Of a stretch of DNA of 64,000 nucleotides, positions 61,490 through 64,000 are shown in pieces. The translations under genes were made by a program, and so were the position numbers. Each line of letters begins with the position of its first letter. The stretch's first letter is position 1. This stretch comes from Bin80 sp026709335. GTDB taxonomy: Bacteria; Bacteroidota; Rhodothermia; Rhodothermales; Bin80. The notes below the pieces were generated by a model. That model worked only from the letters and a program-made list of their open reading frames with translations, made no database searches and was not told where the DNA came from. The DNA lies in NCBI GenBank assembly GCA_965200825.1, contig OZ241385.1, positions 310,001-374,000 of the forward strand. The letters are read 5' to 3'.

Positions 61490-64000
61490 GTGAAAGAAAA
61501 AGAAGCTATACATGATCGCCACCCTCTCGGGTTTTTGGTGTTGATGATTGCTCTGATTGCGCTGAAACCTTTTTCAGTTGCCTCGGCCCAGAACAATACC
61601 CAGTATCAGCCTTCCGTCATTGTAGTTCAGTTTGATTCTACCACACAGTTCATCAGGAAAAATGGACTGACTGGACTTGAAGTGTTTGATCGTTTGGCAT
61701 CTGAATACAAGATCTATACGATTGAGCGTGTGTATCCTTTTCTGGATCATGTTACGCCAACGCCAGCAATCAGGAAAAATTTATTCGCCCTCCGTCGAAC
61801 CTATTATGTGCGTTACAATGCAGATATTGATCCAGTCACTGTCTCACGAAGCTTGTCGAATGTTCCGGAAGTGGTATATGCCGAACCTATTCCGGTCAAC
61901 CGTATTCATACGTCAAATCACATGGAGTCACTGGATCCCAATGATCCAGAGTATGGACGGCAGTCAGAGCTTCGCTTACTCCGTTTACCAGAGGCTTGGG
62001 CTCAAATAAAAAGTGAGTCAGGAAGCCCCAAAGTCGTGATTGCAATCGTTGATGGTGGGGCAGATTGGCGACATGAAGATCTTCATGCAAATGTGTGGAC
62101 AAACGAGGATGAAATCCCGGACAATGGGATCGATGATGATCAGAATGGATTTATTGATGATGTTCACGGGATTGATCTTTCAGATGATGATGATACCGAT
62201 AATGATCCGACGAGACAACCTGGCTCCTTCGGAAATGTGTGGCATGGGACTGCGGTAGCAGGAATAGCCAGCGCGGTCAGTGACAATCAAATTGGAGTCG
62301 CTGGCGCGTCCTGGAATGCTTTGCTAATGCACATTAATGCAGCTCATCCAGTCGGAATTGGAATCATGTATGGGTACGAGGGGATTCTGTATGCTGCTAT
62401 GAATGGAGCAGATGTGATCAATGCGAGCTGGGGTGGAGTAGTTGAGGAGAATACGAAAGCGCAGTTCCTGGATCAATCCATAGATTTGGCGACGGATATG
62501 GGAGCACTAATTATCGCTTCGGCTGGCAATAAAGTCTCAAATAATGATCATGTTCGTTTTTATCCGGCTCGTCATCCCAGGGTACTCTCTGTTGGCGCAA
62601 CTGAAAAAGACACGAAAAGGCGTGCAGGGTTTTCGAATTATGGTAAATCGGTAGATATATTTGCCCCCGGAGAATCCATCGTGACAACCGGGATAAATCA
62701 TACATATATCCGGGCGACAGGGACCTCGTTTGCCACCCCCCTAGTGGCCGGAATAGCTGCCTTGATCAAGACAAAGTTTTCTAACATAACCCCCGACGCG
62801 ATCCGAGAGAAGATTCGATATTCGGCGGAAAATATTGATTTAGAGAATCCTGATTTTCAAGGACAGCTCGGGCGTGGTTTTGTGAATGCTTTGATCGCAG
62901 TTCAGGAAACGGATGTACCTGCGATCCGCTTGAAGCAATGGTTGTGGGAAGATGATGATGGGGATCAAACCATTGCTCCGGGAGATGTGGTGATGATTCA
63001 TGCTCTTTTTGTAAATCATCTTGCAGATGCCGGGCAGTCTACCGTGCGCCTCGTGGGAGAGGAACCATATTCATTCCTTGAAATGCGCAGGGGGGAAATA
63101 GGTATTGAGGGCTTGGCTGGAGGAGATTCTGCAGAAGTTACATTTGAATTCCGAGTGATGGAGGATACTCCCCTCAATCAGCGAATTCGTTTTTACACCC
63201 AAATCAGGGTAGGGGGTGTTCAGGATATGGCTGACATTTTGTCACTTCGTGTAAATCGTTCATTGGAAGCCATTCACCAGGGCCTGAACACCTTCTACAC
63301 TGCTACAGGTGGCGATCAGTGGTATAATTATAGCAACTGGGATTTTTCGGCAACTCCGAATGAAGCAGAGCTCGATCAGTGGTACGGAATTTCGATGCGA
63401 GAAGGATGGTTATACGCGATGGAATTATCTCATAATAATCTTACTCAATCCATTCCGGCGGATTTGAGTGCGCTTTCTGAAGTACAGGTATTTGATGTAT
63501 CAGGTAATCTTCTTTCTGGGGCAATTCCAACGGGAATCGGCAGACTTTCCGAGTTGCGCAGACTACATTTAGGGGGAAATAGGCTCTCTGGTACAATTCC
63601 ATCCGAGCTTTCGAATCTACATAGATTGGAACGATTGGATCTATTTGAGAATGCATTATCAGGGCAGATTCCATCTTCAATTGGTGATTTGATTACCCTG
63701 AGAACCTTGAACTTGGAGGCAAATTTTCTCTCTGGCTCGATTCCACCCGAACTGGGGAATCTTTCAAGGTTAGAATTTTTGGGTTTACGGGAGAATTCCC
63801 TGTCGGGTATGATCCCAACCGAAATCAGCCATCTCTCACGTCTGTCTAACATTGACTTGGCAGAGAACAATTTATCCGGATCCATTCCGCCGGAATTCGG
63901 GAATCTCTCCGAACTGGAATGGCTGATACTTCGTGAAAATTCCTTGTCTGGCGTGATTCCAATGGAGCTTGGCAAACTCCCCAAACTTTCTTTCCTCGAT
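61490..64000 (+). CDS. Secreted S8 subtilisin-like protease with leucine-rich repeats (partial)
   Basis: At least 837 residues, open to the window end. The start GTG 61490 gives a signal peptide (HPLGFLVLMIALIALKPFSVASA, cleavage before QNN). A propeptide-like region follows (about 40-150), then the subtilisin domain with D188 (IVDGGAD), H252 (WHGTAVAG), N347 (ASAGN) and S413 (GTSFATP). A beta-rich linker (about 480-600) precedes an LRR cap motif (NTFYTATGGDQWYNYSNW...WYGI) and about eight plant-type 24-residue repeats from residue 644. Probably a secreted protease that binds a partner through the repeats. A T9SS signal, if any, lies beyond the window. Confidence 0.9.
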   Translation, partial: MKEKEAIHDRHPLGFLVLMIALIALKPFSVASAQNNTQYQPSVIVVQFDSTTQFIRKNGLTGLEVFDRLASEYKIYTIERVYPFLDHVTPTPAIRKNLFALRRTYYVRYNADIDPVTVSRSLSNVPEVVYAEPIPVNRIHTSNHMESLDPNDPEYGRQSELRLLRLPEAWAQIKSESGSPKVVIAIVDGGADWRHEDLHANVWTNEDEIPDNGIDDDQNGFIDDVHGIDLSDDDDTDNDPTRQPGSFGNVWHGTAVAGIASAVSDNQIGVAGASWNALLMHINAAHPVGIGIMYGYEGILYAAMNGADVINASWGGVVEENTKAQFLDQSIDLATDMGALIIASAGNKVSNNDHVRFYPARHPRVLSVGATEKDTKRRAGFSNYGKSVDIFAPGESIVTTGINHTYIRATGTSFATPLVAGIAALIKTKFSNITPDAIREKIRYSAENIDLENPDFQGQLGRGFVNALIAVQETDVPAIRLKQWLWEDDDGDQTIAPGDVVMIHALFVNHLADAGQSTVRLVGEEPYSFLEMRRGEIGIEGLAGGDSAEVTFEFRVMEDTPLNQRIRFYTQIRVGGVQDMADILSLRVNRSLEAIHQGLNTFYTATGGDQWYNYSNWDFSATPNEAELDQWYGISMREGWLYAMELSHNNLTQSIPADLSALSEVQVFDVSGNLLSGAIPTGIGRLSELRRLHLGGNRLSGTIPSELSNLHRLERLDLFENALSGQIPSSIGDLITLRTLNLEANFLSGSIPPELGNLSRLEFLGLRENSLSGMIPTEISHLSRLSNIDLAENNLSGSIPPEFGNLSELEWLILRENSLSGVIPMELGKLPKLSFLD
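63419..64000 (+). repeat. Plant-type leucine-rich repeat region within the S8 protease gene
   Basis: About eight consecutive 72-bp units encoding the pattern LxxNxLSGxIPxxLGxLxxL. Units are similar but not identical in DNA, and the array continues past the window end. Confidence 0.9.

Noticed and set aside
63445..63984. Antisense 179-residue open frame across the LRR region
   Set aside because: A shadow of the periodic repeat on the other strand; its own periodicity simply mirrors the LRR units.

Overview
The window most likely comes from a marine member of the Bacteroidota/Rhodothermota (FCB group). This is inferred from family content: C-terminal type IX secretion (T9SS) sorting domains, a PorV/PorQ-like protein, a GWxTD protein, type III glutamine synthetase, TonB receptors with carboxypeptidase-like N-terminal domains, DUF3526-type permeases and Big_5-type lipoproteins with the PPTGGPRD motif. 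Shine-Dalgarno sequences are weak, and promoter-like sequences fit the Bacteroidota TAnnTTTG type. I recognised no rRNA, tRNA or CRISPR array.

Layout. 0.1-6 kb holds housekeeping genes: a small basic protein coupled to a queuosine-tRNA mannosyltransferase homologue, a MazG-like pyrophosphohydrolase, a GWxTD protein, asnS, and a flavoprotein that keeps the substrate-binding residues of iodotyrosine deiodinase. 6-8.2 kb is glnN. 8.5-11.5 kb is one large GC-rich gene for an adenine-specific DNA methyltransferase, followed by a decayed ISL3-type element. 12.9-31.1 kb looks like a polysaccharide-use region: a GH16 laminarinase; a tightly packed five-gene operon (secreted sugar-binding protein, TonB receptor, giant T9SS protein, PorV-like protein, parvulin isomerase); a TPR lipoprotein; a CRTAC1-type propeller lipoprotein; and a LacI regulator.

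31-42.4 kb returns to core functions: SGNH hydrolase, recO, two TonB-type proteins, the bifunctional NAD(P)H-hydrate repair enzyme, an Ig-like lipoprotein, moaB, yidD and hisI. 42.4-54.1 kb is visibly more AT-rich and looks acquired. It holds a two-gene locus of a NYN-family nuclease-like protein and a NACHT/STAND-like NTPase, then a putative ABC exporter (two permeases and an ATPase) with a siderophore-type TonB receptor. The NYN gene is cut by an intact ISL3-type element. Removing the element and one 8-bp target duplication restores one open frame and completes the conserved SGDDD motif of the nuclease fold. This NYN-NACHT pair is the best candidate here for an undescribed, probably defensive, system.

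54.5-64 kb holds a TPM lipoprotein, a beta-propeller protein, two tandem class C beta-lactamase-like hydrolases, a PIG-L deacetylase, a nitrilase-family amidohydrolase, and a subtilisin fused to plant-type leucine-rich repeats that runs off the window end.
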